This document shows, in pieces, positions 43,050-50,781 of a DNA stretch of 64,000 nt (within the stretch, counting starts at the first letter, position 1; every line of letters starts with the position of its first letter). The stretch is from the NCBI GenBank assembly GCA_036013505.1, contig CP107851.1, forward strand, positions 2,294,001 through 2,358,000, given 5' to 3'. The position numbers and the translations under genes are program-made. Origin of the DNA: Streptomyces sp. NBC_00510 (GTDB lineage Bacteria > Actinomycetota > Actinomycetes > Streptomycetales > Streptomycetaceae). The notes beneath the pieces were generated by a model. The model saw only the letters and a program-made list of their open reading frames with translations. It made no database searches and was not told the DNA's origin.

Positions 43050-44545
43050 TCCCAGACCTCCTGGGCATCGTCGTCGGTCGGCTGGTAGCCCTCGCGCGGG
43101 CCCCCGTGCGTCCAGGGGACGTCGGTGTCGTCCGGAACGGAGGCCGTGGTGAAGTGGCCGCCGAGGACGGTGTAGAGGAGTTCCTCGCCGAGTTCGGGGA
43201 TGGCGCCGGGAAGTGCCGGCGGTTTCTGCTTGCCGAGCCCGCCGGAGAGTTCGAGATCGACGTGGAATCCGTCCTCAACCTCGCGGATGCCGATGACCAC
43301 GGCCTTCTGGCCGGTGCGGGCCGGACTGCGCACGTCCTTGCCGTCTCCGGTGCGAGGCCTGGTCTCGGTTCGGAGCGTGATCAGGGGCCGGAACACCGCG
43401 CGCTTGGGACCTTGGACCATGCGCTCGGCGTCCCTGGCCACCACCTGGCCGGCAAAGGCGGCGCCGTCGAGTTCGTACTCGGCCATGACCAGCGGATCGT
43501 CGAAGGCGCGGTCGGTCTGGTAGCGGGCGACGGCGTCCTCGAGGCGGGCGAGGCGGCGGGCGGCGCCCGCGGCGTGGTCGCGGCGCGGCTGTGGTGCTCC
43601 GCCCTCGGCGATGTACTGCGAGCGCAGGGTGAAGGCGGTCCGGTCGTACGCCCAGCGGTCGGCGACGCTCCGGCCGGCCGGCAGGTCGCGCAATAGGTCG
43701 ATGCCGTGCCACATGTCCTGCCAGGTGAGCTGCAGTTGGGTGCGCAGTTCTGTTTCGAGGTTGCGGACGGCGGCCTGGCGCTGCTCGTCGTCGCCTGCGC
43801 TGGCGGCGTCGTAGGCCGCGATCAGCTCGACCAGCTTACGGTCGAAGAGCGGGTCGGTAGCGGGGCCGGCGGGCGGGTGCTGGCCCGGGTCCTCGGCGAG
43901 GAGAGCGGCTTCGGGGCCGGTCAGGTCGGACGGCGGGTCGATCCAGCCCAGAGTTGCGGCCAGGTTGCCGTCCTCGCTGCTGCTCTGACCGGTGGCCCAG
44001 TGCGCGGTGAGCAGCCCCGTCATGCTCAGCAGCAGGCTGGAGCCGGGGAACTCGCTCTGGTCGCAGGCCCAAGTCAGCCAATTGCCGAGCAGCGGCACGG
44101 CCGGGTCGACGGCGTGTTCGCCGGTGGTGCGGCGCAGGCGGGTGGAGCGGCCCAGGAGCCGAGTGAAGGCCAGACCGCCGGGGTTGGGCAGGAGGATCTG
44201 CGGGGCGTCGGCGTAGCGTTCGCGGGTTTCCTTGCCACGGACAGCCGCATAGGTCTCGGTCTGCTCACGGCACGAGTCGAGATACGGCAGGAGCAGCGCA
44301 GCGAGTCGTTCGGTGAAGCGGAAGCGCTGGGTGCGGTTGCGCGGCTGGGGTACGACGAGCAGGTGCGGCTGGTCGCGGTCGGTGCCGGCCATGGCGGCGA
44401 GCGGCGCGCAGGCCTCACCGGCCAGCTTGAGCGGGATGAGGACGAAGGGCCGCTCGGCGATGTGGGTGTGCCGCACGGTGGTGACCGGCTGGGCTCGACC
44501 CGCCTGCTCGGCACGGAGTTTGGCGAGGGCGGTGAGGGTGCTCAT
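43046..44545 (-). CDS. Unknown 499-residue protein between nuclease and helicase
   Basis: No family recognised. The protein starts with a short helix and a beta-rich region (RPFVLIPLKLAGEACAPLAA), has a long helical middle (about 190-350) and ends in a mixed domain (KAVVIGIREVEDGFHVDLEL) with an acidic tail. Four-base overlaps with both neighbours make obligatory co-expression likely. By position it may be the recognition or scaffolding subunit that links the nuclease and the helicase; this is inference only. Codon bias is typical for the host. Confidence 0.7.
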   Translation of the reverse strand: MSTLTALAKLRAEQAGRAQPVTTVRHTHIAERPFVLIPLKLAGEACAPLAAMAGTDRDQPHLLVVPQPRNRTQRFRFTERLAALLLPYLDSCREQTETYAAVRGKETRERYADAPQILLPNPGGLAFTRLLGRSTRLRRTTGEHAVDPAVPLLGNWLTWACDQSEFPGSSLLLSMTGLLTAHWATGQSSSEDGNLAATLGWIDPPSDLTGPEAALLAEDPGQHPPAGPATDPLFDRKLVELIAAYDAASAGDDEQRQAAVRNLETELRTQLQLTWQDMWHGIDLLRDLPAGRSVADRWAYDRTAFTLRSQYIAEGGAPQPRRDHAAGAARRLARLEDAVARYQTDRAFDDPLVMAEYELDGAAFAGQVVARDAERMVQGPKRAVFRPLITLRTETRPRTGDGKDVRSPARTGQKAVVIGIREVEDGFHVDLELSGGLGKQKPPALPGAIPELGEELLYTVLGGHFTTASVPDDTDVPWTHGGPREGYQPTDDDAQEVWE

Positions 44546-45693
44546 GCGGCGCCTCCGGTCCGGCGTGCGCGCAGACGGTCGGCGGCGCGGAGGCGCTCGA
44601 CGATGTCGGCCTGGGTGGGGTCGGGTTCGAGTGCGGCGTCGATGAGACTGAGCGCGGTGCGGGTGGAGTCGATTCCGGGCAGCTCGTTGCGCACGGAGGT
44701 GCCCAAGCGGGCCGGTTCGCAGGCGGTGGTGGCCTGGTCCCGGCAGTACTGGGCGAGTTCGCAGAAGTCGAGGCAGGAGGGGCTGTAGGCGGCGGTGAGG
44801 TCGTCGAGGGCGTCGGCGAGTTCCCGGCCGGTACGGGCCGGGCTGCCGTCCCGGCCCACGGACAGGTCGAAGCTGGCGTCGGCCGGGAGCATGGCGGCGA
44901 GGTCCTCGGCACGGTCGAGGCGGCCGAGTTGGAACTCGATCGCGTCGAGTTTCTGGCGCAGGTCGACCAGACTGCCGTACGGCTGGTTGGCGAAGTCCTT
45001 GGGGCAGATGAGCAGGAACTGGTGGGCGACGGCGTCGGCGGCCGCCTGCGCGTCCAGGCCGACGGCAAGGAGGGTCTGGCGCAGCGCCATGACGTAGACG
45101 GCGGCCTGCTTGGCCGCCTCGGCGACCTTGCCCGGGTCGGCCTGTCCGTCGATCGCGGCGAACGACTTGATCTCGGCGATGTAGAACCTGCCGCCGATGC
45201 GGTGGGTGACGGCGTCGGGCTCGAGGTAGGCGGTCTGCCCGGCGACCTGGAGGGTGAGGACAGGGTGGTCCAGGATCAGACGCTCGTCGGTGCCTTTCGT
45301 GACGCGACCCAGCAATCGGCGGGTCTCGGCGGCGCGGAGCTTGAGATCAGGGTTCTGGCCGACCGAGTTGAGGTCGGCCACCCCGGCCTCGCGGACGGGT
45401 ACGTCGAGTTCCGTGCGCAGCAGGGTGAACAGGGCGGCGTAGCCATCGGCCTTGACCAGGTCTTCGAACGCGTTGCCCCGGGATATCGCAAACGGGGACT
45501 GCCCGAAGCGGGCGTCGAAGCCGACGCGAGCGGCGAGCGCGTTCTTGTCGACGCCCGCGGCGTCGAGCACAGCACGGCGGGCGCAGCCGGGGTTGGCGGT
45601 CAGTGCAGTGATCTTCCGCGCGGTGTACGCCTGCGGGGCGATCGGTCCGCGCAGGTGCGAGAGCCTGTCATCGGTGCTGGGCGGCGGCGCCAT
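44542..45693 (-). CDS. Cas4/RecB-like PD-(D/E)XK nuclease with cysteine cluster
   Basis: A 383-residue nuclease. RGNAFEDLV (71-79) matches the RecB-family motif before the core, D160 in LEPDAVTH and E174/K176 in YIAEIKSF give the D...E-x-K active site, and QAAVYVMAL supplies the distal Gln/Tyr. Cysteines C37 and C307, C311, C317 (with C325 near) are placed as in Cas4/AddB proteins, where one N-terminal and three C-terminal cysteines bind a 4Fe-4S cluster. It is the second gene of a four-gene operon, overlapping the next gene by four bases. It would resect or cleave DNA together with the SF1 helicase. Confidence 0.85.
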   Translation of the reverse strand: MAPPPSTDDRLSHLRGPIAPQAYTARKITALTANPGCARRAVLDAAGVDKNALAARVGFDARFGQSPFAISRGNAFEDLVKADGYAALFTLLRTELDVPVREAGVADLNSVGQNPDLKLRAAETRRLLGRVTKGTDERLILDHPVLTLQVAGQTAYLEPDAVTHRIGGRFYIAEIKSFAAIDGQADPGKVAEAAKQAAVYVMALRQTLLAVGLDAQAAADAVAHQFLLICPKDFANQPYGSLVDLRQKLDAIEFQLGRLDRAEDLAAMLPADASFDLSVGRDGSPARTGRELADALDDLTAAYSPSCLDFCELAQYCRDQATTACEPARLGTSVRNELPGIDSTRTALSLIDAALEPDPTQADIVERLRAADRLRARRTGGAA

Positions 45694-45749
45694 GGCATCT
45701 TCCTGGGTGGTGCGTGTGAGCAGTGATGGAACCGGGATGGGGCAGGTGG

Positions 45750-46610
45750 TTATGAGCCGTCGGTGCCCGTGTGGTCGGCGAGTCCGAGCGCTGGTGCGCC
45801 GAAGAGTTTCTGCGTATCGGTCAGTTTGCGCGCGCGCTGAGCGGCGGCCTGCCGATGTTCGGCGTCATCCGCAGCGTGGACCTCGGATTCCGTGGTGGCG
45901 GCGCGGATGACCCGTTCGGGGTCGGCGGCACCGAAGCCTTCGTGGGCTCCGGGTACGTTCTGCGCGAAGCGGTGCAGGAGCCGCCAGGCGGCGTCCGATG
46001 GCTGCTCGCCGGTCGCCTGGATGCGCTGGATCTGCTTGGCGACCTTGACGGCTTGGGTGAGGAAGTCGGTGCGCGGGCCGAGCGGCCCGACGATGCGCTG
46101 TTCCAGTGGCCAGGTGGACAGGGCGAGGAGCCCTCTGGCAGGGGTCAGCCGGTCGTGGGTGAGGGCCGCGCAGATGTAGTAGGGGCGCGCGTAGGCCTGT
46201 GCGGCGAAGGAGCGCTCCTCGTCACGTCGCAGTGACGCCAGGCGGGTGGTGACGATCGTGTCGGCGAAGAACGCCTCGTGAGCGGCGGAGATCAGTTTGG
46301 GAGCGGCGCTGGCGCCGAGGACGGTGAGCGCCTGGTGCACCTGCTCACGCACGGGGATCACGCCGCCGACGGCGCGGGCGAGGGTCCTTGCCGGAGCGTC
46401 CGGTCGTGGCCGCAGCGGGGTTTCGGCCTGCGGCGCCGCGCCCGGGCCCGCTGCCTCAGCGTCCAAAGCGTCGTTCCACGCCTGCTCCACGTCGCTCAGT
46501 TCACGTCGGGCCTTCGTCGCGGCGGCCTTGTCGCCCGCGCGCGTTGCTTCGCGCAGTGAGGCACGCAGGTCCGTCATCCGCTGTTCGAGTGCTTCGAGTG
46601 ACTCGGGCAT
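45750..46610 (-). CDS. Unknown coiled-coil protein, first gene of the four-gene operon
   Basis: A 286-residue protein starting at ATG 46610. The first 50 residues form a coiled coil (LEQRMTDLRASLREATRAGD, then DVEQAWNDALDAE), then a Pro-rich linker, then a helical domain of about 190 residues beginning at VREQVHQALTVLG and containing SLRRDEERSFAAQAYARPYY. No enzymatic motif is visible. It could be a regulator or structural subunit. The three 10-base repeats at 46640 lie directly upstream, so this gene's promoter is probably controlled there. Confidence 0.7.
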   Translation of the reverse strand: MPESLEALEQRMTDLRASLREATRAGDKAAATKARRELSDVEQAWNDALDAEAAGPGAAPQAETPLRPRPDAPARTLARAVGGVIPVREQVHQALTVLGASAAPKLISAAHEAFFADTIVTTRLASLRRDEERSFAAQAYARPYYICAALTHDRLTPARGLLALSTWPLEQRIVGPLGPRTDFLTQAVKVAKQIQRIQATGEQPSDAAWRLLHRFAQNVPGAHEGFGAADPERVIRAATTESEVHAADDAEHRQAAAQRARKLTDTQKLFGAPALGLADHTGTDGS

Positions 46611-46639
46611 GACGGCAGCATAGCCCAGACTCCACTCGC

Positions 46640-46669
46640 TTCCAATGTTTTCCAAAGGGTTCCAAAGTT
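46640..46669 (+). promoter_or_regulatory. Three exact 10-bp-spaced TTCCAA repeats
   Basis: TTCCAA occurs at 46640, 46650 and 46660, a ten-base period (TTCCAATGTT TTCCAAAGGG, then a third copy TTCCAAAGTT). It lies 30 bases upstream of the four-gene nuclease-helicase operon and between divergent genes. Spacing of one helical turn suggests a protein array binding one DNA face. The AT-rich content also suits a promoter. Confidence 0.6.
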
Positions 46670-46842
46670 CGACCGGATGGCGCTACGCTCCTGGCAACCG
46701 CACGGCTCCAGCCCAACGGGCAGAGCCTGCGCACATCTTTGCCATGCGCCGTGTCAGGCCCCACCCTGCCGGCGGCCACAGCGCACTCCCACGCCCACTG
46801 GCGCCATTCGCGCTACCCAGGCCACTTCACCAAGGAACCGCC

Positions 46843-47406
46843 ATGAGCTCTGCCATGCCTCCGTACCCGCCGAACCCGTCCACCCCGCAGTGGGCGACGC
46901 AGCACCCGACCGCCCATTTCCCGGCTCCGCAGCCGCAGGGCAAGCCCTCGCGGCGCAAGGCCTGGATCACCCACGGCGCGGTCGGAGTCGTCGCCCTATT
47001 CCTCGGCACCGCCGCGGGCGGCGGAGGCGCCGAAGCCGACGGCAACTCGGCCCCCGCTCCGGCCGCCACGGTGACCGCCACCACCAAGGCGGCCGCCGCC
47101 CCGGCCCCGACGGTGACCGTGACCGCCACCAAGACGGTGACCGCCAAGCCGCCCAAGCCCAAGGGCCCCGCCACCAGCGTCGCCGGGGACGGCGAGTACC
47201 TGGTCGGCAGCGACATGAAGGCCGGCACCTACCGCACCGCCGGCCCCGACGGCTCCCTGTGCTACTGGGAGCGCACCAAGGACTCCACCGGCGACTTCGA
47301 CTCGATCATCGCCAACAACAACCTGCAGGGAAGCGGCCGGGTGACCGTCCGCAAGGGCGAGGTGTTCAAGACGACCGGCTGCCAGAAGTGGGCCAAGGTC
47401 GGCTGA
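46843..47406 (+). CDS. Single-pass membrane protein with small extracellular domain
   Basis: A 187-residue protein from ATG 46843 (AAGGAA upstream). A Pro-rich cytoplasmic segment, one transmembrane helix (about 40-62), a Thr/Ala/Val/Lys-rich linker with TVTVTATKTVTAK repeats, and a C-terminal domain of about 70 residues (GDGEYLVGSDMKAGTYRTAG, then CYWERTKD and TTGCQKW) with two cysteines that may form a disulphide. This domain is widespread in actinobacterial surface and phage-related proteins. It is divergent from the nuclease-helicase operon; a functional link is unproven. Confidence 0.7.
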   Translation: MSSAMPPYPPNPSTPQWATQHPTAHFPAPQPQGKPSRRKAWITHGAVGVVALFLGTAAGGGGAEADGNSAPAPAATVTATTKAAAAPAPTVTVTATKTVTAKPPKPKGPATSVAGDGEYLVGSDMKAGTYRTAGPDGSLCYWERTKDSTGDFDSIIANNNLQGSGRVTVRKGEVFKTTGCQKWAKVG

Positions 47407-47469
47407 CCGCCCGACACCCGCTGCCCCCAAACCCCCGGCCATCACCCAAGCGAGAGGGAGAATCACAGC

Positions 47470-47799
47470 TTGACCGAGTCCGGCGAGCCCGAGCTCAACG
47501 TCTACTACCGGCACCTGGCCGCGCTGCTTCAGCGCAGCGACGAGGAGAACTTCCGCGCCCTTCTGGAACAGGCCCGCCGCGTCTCGCGGGGCGAGTACGA
47601 GACGGGCCTGTACGACCACCAGCAGGCCTTCCGGCTCCTGTGGCACCACCTGGACCGCAGCGGGTACCTGCGCCAGGCCCACCGCGACGCCCGTACCCGG
47701 CTCGCCACCGGCCGCGCCACGCCGGACGAGGCAGCCGAACTGGAGCTCTTTTTCACTGTCTACGCGCAAGTCCGCTCCGTCGCGGCCCGCACCGCCTGA
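47470..47799 (+). CDS. Small helical protein of unknown function
   Basis: A 109-residue, probably soluble helical protein starting at TTG 47470 after GAGAGGGAGAA. It has several Arg/Glu-rich helices (YYRHLAALLQRSDEENFRAL; LYDHQQAFRLLWHHLDRSGY). No domain recognised. It lies 63 bases after the membrane-protein gene and could be in the same transcript. Confidence 0.6.
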   Translation: MTESGEPELNVYYRHLAALLQRSDEENFRALLEQARRVSRGEYETGLYDHQQAFRLLWHHLDRSGYLRQAHRDARTRLATGRATPDEAAELELFFTVYAQVRSVAARTA

Positions 47800-47929
47800 C
47801 CCCGCACGGAGCACCTTCCACGCCTAGCCATTCGTCCCGCCCAGTGGCGGGTGGCCCCGCGCCGCCCGCCACCCACCGGTCGCCGCAGCCGGCGTCCCAC
47901 TTCACTCTTCCTTCGCAAAGGAACACCCG

Positions 47930-48364
47930 GTGACCCGAGACAAGATCATCGCCATCGCTGCCTGCGGACTGGCCGCCGCCTGCGGTACCGCGGCCGTGGT
48001 CGACCATCTGCGCACCCACTCCGCGCTGGACGCCGCCCGCCACAAAGCCGCCTCTGCCTCGCACCGTGCCGAGCAGGCCGCGGCCCGCCCGCCCAAGGTC
48101 GTCACCCAGACGATCACCAAGACCGTGGACAAGCCGGTCTTCGGCCGCTCAACTCTGCTCGGCAGCTACGCGGCCGGCGTCATCGCAGGCGGCGTCTACA
48201 CCGACGACGGCACAGTGACGTTCACCGCCAGTGACACCACTTGCTCGCTGCAGTACTCCCAGATCTCCAAGGAACCCACCGGCGGCACGGTCCACCGCGA
48301 CGACTTCATGAAGGCCTGCCTCACCAACGTCAACGACACCGCCAAGGCCGACCCCGCACCCTGA
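47930..48364 (+). CDS. Small membrane-anchored protein of unknown function
   Basis: A 144-residue protein from GTG 47930 with AAAGGA upstream. The N-terminus is a transmembrane or signal helix (IIAIAACGLAAACGTAAVV), then a charged helical stretch, a TQTITKTV linker and a small C-terminal domain with two cysteines (DTTCSLQYSQI, KACLTNVN). The general plan resembles the membrane protein two genes upstream. No function can be assigned. A 283-base gap with no clear gene follows. Confidence 0.6.
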   Translation: MTRDKIIAIAACGLAAACGTAAVVDHLRTHSALDAARHKAASASHRAEQAAARPPKVVTQTITKTVDKPVFGRSTLLGSYAAGVIAGGVYTDDGTVTFTASDTTCSLQYSQISKEPTGGTVHRDDFMKACLTNVNDTAKADPAP

Positions 48365-48647
48365 CCCCGACGGCCCGCAAGCGGAGACGAAGCGTTCCCC
48401 TGAACGACACCCTGCGGGACGTCGCTCCGAAGTGGACGCAGGTCGGCTGACTGACGTCCTCCACCGCCGCGCGACATCTCGTTCGCCCGCCTCTCGCCAA
48501 CACCCTCGGCTGACGAGTCCGCCGGTCGGAACCGCTCCATCGCGGGGGCGCCAACTGGGCACGTTCCTCTTCTGTACACCGTTCATCCACGACTTGCGCA
48601 TACCTGATACACATTGGACGCAGCAGCACACGCGACAAGGACACCGC

Positions 48648-50660
48648 ATGCACGAGATATCCAAGGGCGCCAACATCGGCCTGGCCACGCTCAGCGAGGA
48701 CACCGGATCCATCCAGGTCGCCCTGGGCTGGACCGATCCCTCGGGGACCGGAGAAGCGGACGTGTCCGTGCTGCTCCTCAATGCGAATGGCAAGGTCCGC
48801 AGCGACGAGGACTTCTACTTCTACAACAACCCCGCCAGTGCGGACGGCAGTGTCCAGGTGCTCGGCTCGACGGCGACCGCGGACGGCAGCGAGGACCGCA
48901 TCAGCCTCGACCTGACGGCCATCCCCGCCGACATCGAGTGCATCGTGGTCGCCGCCAGTCGGACCGGCAGCGCTCCGTTCGGCGAACTGGAGGACCTGCG
49001 GCTGACCCTGGCCGACGCGACCGGTGAGCCGCTTCTCCACTTCTCCATCAAGGACGCGAGCGTGGAGACCGCCTTCGTCTTCGGCGAGATCTACCGCCGC
49101 AACGGGGAGTGGAAGTTCCGGGCCGTCGGCCAGGGATACCACTCCGGCCTCGCGGGACTGGCCACCGACTACGGCATCCACGTCACGGAGGACGAGCCTG
49201 AGGCCGCCGCCCCGGAACCGGCCGTTGCCCTGATCCCCGCGCAGTCCGACGCCGCCAGGGCGCAGGACGACGCTCCGCGAGCACCGGAGCCGGCAGAGGC
49301 CGCCCGGCCGGCGGCACCGCAGCGGCGCGTACGGATCGCGAAGAAGAAGGTGACGCTGCCCGCAAGCCCCAAGAAGTCACTGGCCGAGAACGAGACCTGG
49401 CGGTCCGCCCGGCTGTTCCCGGTGCCGCAGCTCAAGAGCGACCGTGAGCGTGAGGTCCGCGCCACCTCGGTGCTGCTGTCCGTCATGGCGCAGGTACCGG
49501 AGTTCGGCCGCCGCCTGACCGCCGGGTTCAACGCCCCGGCCGGTGCTATGGAGACCTTCGTCGAGACCTCTTTCACGTACGGTGCAACCACGGTCCGCCC
49601 CGACGGCGTCATCCGGGCCTCCCGCGCCGGGAAGATCTGGACCGCGCTGGTCGAAACCAAGACGAATGGCAATCCGCTCAAGGACGAGCAGGTCCAGTCC
49701 TACATGGACATCGCGGGCCGCCGCGGCTACGAGGCAGTGATCACGCTTTCCAATGACGTGGCCCTGCCCGGCAGCCCTGTCGTCAACGTCAAGGTCGACG
49801 GCCGACGCAAGCACAAGGTCGCCCTGTGGCACCTCTCCTGGGCCGAGGTCGTCCACCAGGCCCAGATGCTCGTCCGCCACGAAGGCGTCGCCAACCTGGC
49901 CCACGCGTGGTTGCTCCAGGAACTCCTGCACTACCTCCAGCACGAGAACTCCGGCTGTCACGGCTTCCAGAACATGGGCACGGCCTGGGTGCCCCTCCGC
50001 AACGCCATCAGCGAGGACACCCTGGTCCGCGGCGACAAGCAGGCCGTGGAGGTCGTCGAGAGCTGGGAGCGTCTCATCCAGCAGGTCAGCCTCCGTCTCA
50101 GCGGCGAACTGGGCGAGAAGGTGTCCCCTGTACGCGCCAAACGCGGTACCGACCTTCAGGTCCGGCGCGCCGAACTCGCGGACCGCCTCGCCGACAACGG
50201 GCAACTGCACGCGGAGATCCACATCGAGAACGCGATCGGTACCCTCGCGATCACCGCCGATCTGCGCACCGGAAGGCTCCGCACTTCGATCGACGTGCCC
50301 GTGCCCGAGCAGGGCTACCCCCTCTCCTGGGCCAAACGCCTGGTCCGCCAGCTTGCCGAGGCGCCCGCCGACCTGCACGTCGAAACGCTGCTCGCCGAGG
50401 GTCAGGGGGCCGGGCCGCGCGGCACCCTGGAGAAGCTGCGCCCCGAACCCGGCGACCTGCTGCCCAAGGACTCCGCTCAGGTCAAGGGCTTCCGGCTCAC
50501 CCTCTCGAAGACCATGGGCAACACCCGCGGCAACGCCGAAAGCGGCTTCATCCGCAGCGTCGACACCGCCGTGGACCGCTTCCACTCACATGTCATCACC
50601 CACCTGGGGCTCCCGGCACCGCGTCGTGGCGCGCAGCGCACGGGCCCCACGGACGGCTGA
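48648..50660 (+). CDS. TerD-domain protein fused to a PD-(D/E)XK nuclease-like domain
   Basis: A 670-residue fusion from ATG 48648 (AAGGAC upstream). Residues 1-185 are a TerD-type domain (LGWTDPSGTGEADVSVLLLN, DEDFYFYNNP, GEWKFRAVGQGYHSGLAGLA) as in tellurite/stress proteins that bind calcium and associate with membranes. A Pro/Ala-rich linker follows. Residues about 300-400 carry D319 in RPDGVI, E336 and K338 in LVETKT, and EQVQSY, the pattern of a restriction-type nuclease. The remaining 270 residues are helical and unassigned. TerD-linked nucleases are known from comparative studies of Ter systems, where roles in stress and phage defence are proposed. A Rad50-like ATPase gene follows. Confidence 0.82.
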   Translation: MHEISKGANIGLATLSEDTGSIQVALGWTDPSGTGEADVSVLLLNANGKVRSDEDFYFYNNPASADGSVQVLGSTATADGSEDRISLDLTAIPADIECIVVAASRTGSAPFGELEDLRLTLADATGEPLLHFSIKDASVETAFVFGEIYRRNGEWKFRAVGQGYHSGLAGLATDYGIHVTEDEPEAAAPEPAVALIPAQSDAARAQDDAPRAPEPAEAARPAAPQRRVRIAKKKVTLPASPKKSLAENETWRSARLFPVPQLKSDREREVRATSVLLSVMAQVPEFGRRLTAGFNAPAGAMETFVETSFTYGATTVRPDGVIRASRAGKIWTALVETKTNGNPLKDEQVQSYMDIAGRRGYEAVITLSNDVALPGSPVVNVKVDGRRKHKVALWHLSWAEVVHQAQMLVRHEGVANLAHAWLLQELLHYLQHENSGCHGFQNMGTAWVPLRNAISEDTLVRGDKQAVEVVESWERLIQQVSLRLSGELGEKVSPVRAKRGTDLQVRRAELADRLADNGQLHAEIHIENAIGTLAITADLRTGRLRTSIDVPVPEQGYPLSWAKRLVRQLAEAPADLHVETLLAEGQGAGPRGTLEKLRPEPGDLLPKDSAQVKGFRLTLSKTMGNTRGNAESGFIRSVDTAVDRFHSHVITHLGLPAPRRGAQRTGPTDG

Positions 50661-50781
50661 CCCCGCACGACCCTCCGTCGCCATACTCCGGTCGCCTCGC
50701 CCTCCTCGTGTGCTCCGCGGGGGGCGATCAGCCGACCCCGAAAGCCATCTCGCCGCCGGACCGCGCCCACAGGAGACCGTC

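Noticed and set aside
46640..46669. CRISPR-like repeat array
   Set aside because: The TTCCAA units are only ten bases apart and six bases long; there are no spacers. No CRISPR array was found anywhere in the window.
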